From Spirochaetaceae bacterium (GTDB taxonomy: Bacteria > Spirochaetota > Spirochaetia > Treponematales > Breznakiellaceae), in the NCBI GenBank assembly GCA_031267955.1, contig JAIRYB010000117.1, forward strand, positions 1-14,341: a stretch of DNA of 14,341 nt, read 5' to 3'. Numbering within the stretch: the first letter of the stretch is position 1; each line of letters begins with the position of its first letter. Under the pieces are notes generated by a model. It was not told where the DNA came from and searched no databases. It saw only the letters and a list, made by a program, of their open reading frames with translations. Positions 13,965 through 14,341 of this stretch are shown here, one piece after another. A program made the position numbers and the translations under genes.

Positions 13965-14341
13965 TCAGTAAGTACGCTCTATGGCGCGCAGGGCAAGAGA
14001 GAGGGTACTGTTGACCGGGGTGGGGACCCCGTGCTTGAGCCCCAGTTCGGTTACGGTGGCGCCAAAAAGCTCCACCTCGGTTTTGCGGCCGGCAAGAACG
14101 TCCTGGCACATGGAAGTATAGCCGGAATCGTTCAGCGAGGCCAGGGTGCTGTACCAGTTTTCTATGTCGGCGTCGCCGAGATCGATGCCGAGCCGGTTGG
14201 CCACGGCGATAACCTCCCGCATGGCCGATTCCAAAAGCAGGCGGGCTTCGGCTATGCCCCGGGCGTGATCGCGCTTAAAACAGGCGTAGGGGAGCCGGAG
14301 CAGTGCCGAACTCTGGTTGGCGCCCACGTTGATCATGGACT
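13965..14341 (-). CDS. 2-Dehydropantoate 2-reductase (ApbA/PanE) family protein, C-terminal part
   Basis: The 5' end lies beyond the right edge; the frame is open upstream of the Met codon at 14336. The visible part is the helical C-terminal domain of the ketopantoate reductase family, which in pantothenate synthesis reduces 2-dehydropantoate to pantoate with NADPH. Signature elements are Ile-Asn-Val-Gly-x-Asn-Gln at the start, then Thr-Ser-Met-x-Gln-Asp-Val-x-Ala-Gly-Arg-x-Thr-Glu-Val, and His-Gly-Val-Pro-Thr-Pro-Val-Asn near the end, typical of PanE C-termini. The NADPH-binding half is out of view, so I cannot separate true PanE from paralogues acting on other 2-oxo acids. It ends at TGA 13965-13967, followed by a G+C palindrome and the tRNA promoter, so it is transcribed separately from the tRNA or reads through into it. 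Confidence 0.85.
   Translation of the reverse strand, partial: SMINVGANQSSALLRLPYACFKRDHARGIAEARLLLESAMREVIAVANRLGIDLGDADIENWYSTLASLNDSGYTSMCQDVLAGRKTEVELFGATVTELGLKHGVPTPVNSTLSLALRAIERTY

Overview
The window looks like ordinary chromosome of a spirochaete, most probably a Treponema relative of moderately high G+C. This is inference from gene content, not from a database match. The pointers are a long-form PRPP synthetase, large hybrid histidine kinases, an HD-GYP response regulator, an OmpA-like protein whose diaminopimelate-binding aspartate is lost (treponemal peptidoglycan carries ornithine), and a relaxed spirochaetal-style lipobox. No transposase, integrase, CRISPR array or phage module is visible.

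Layout. Positions 1-570 (+) hold the C-terminal end of an unrecognised, probably beta-rich protein whose reading frame appears broken near 268-275. A strong hairpin (586-623) separates it from the convergent minus-strand block. That block runs, in transcription order: a dCache-type hybrid histidine kinase (12471-9307), an OmpA-domain envelope protein (9275-8052), PRPP synthetase (8025-6793), a HAD phosphatase (6776-6114), a second hybrid histidine kinase with a 7-TM-like sensor (6117-2815), a diacylglycerol-kinase-fold lipid kinase (2805-1651), a G+C-rich structured gap (1514-1650), and a lipoprotein of the LEA14/WHy type (1513-641). Gaps from the first kinase to the lipid kinase are at most 31 nt, and the HAD and second kinase genes overlap by ATGA, so these six genes are probably one operon. 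The lipoprotein may have its own promoter.

The HD-GYP response regulator (12592-13677, +) is divergent from the first kinase. Next come a tRNA-Met(CAU) gene (13829-13757, -) with a good promoter and an unusual perfect hairpin in its leader, and the 3' part of a ketopantoate-reductase-family gene (13965-14341, -).

How the genes may work together. The two kinases are paralogues with the same output end: HisKA, HATPase, pseudo-receiver, true receiver, HPt and a helical tail. Either could pass phosphate through its HPt domain to a separate receiver, and the divergent HD-GYP protein is the obvious local partner, which would turn an extracytoplasmic signal into c-di-GMP breakdown. The OmpA-like protein, lipoprotein and lipid kinase suggest an envelope theme. 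PRPP synthetase and the HAD phosphatase look like housekeeping genes inside the same transcript.
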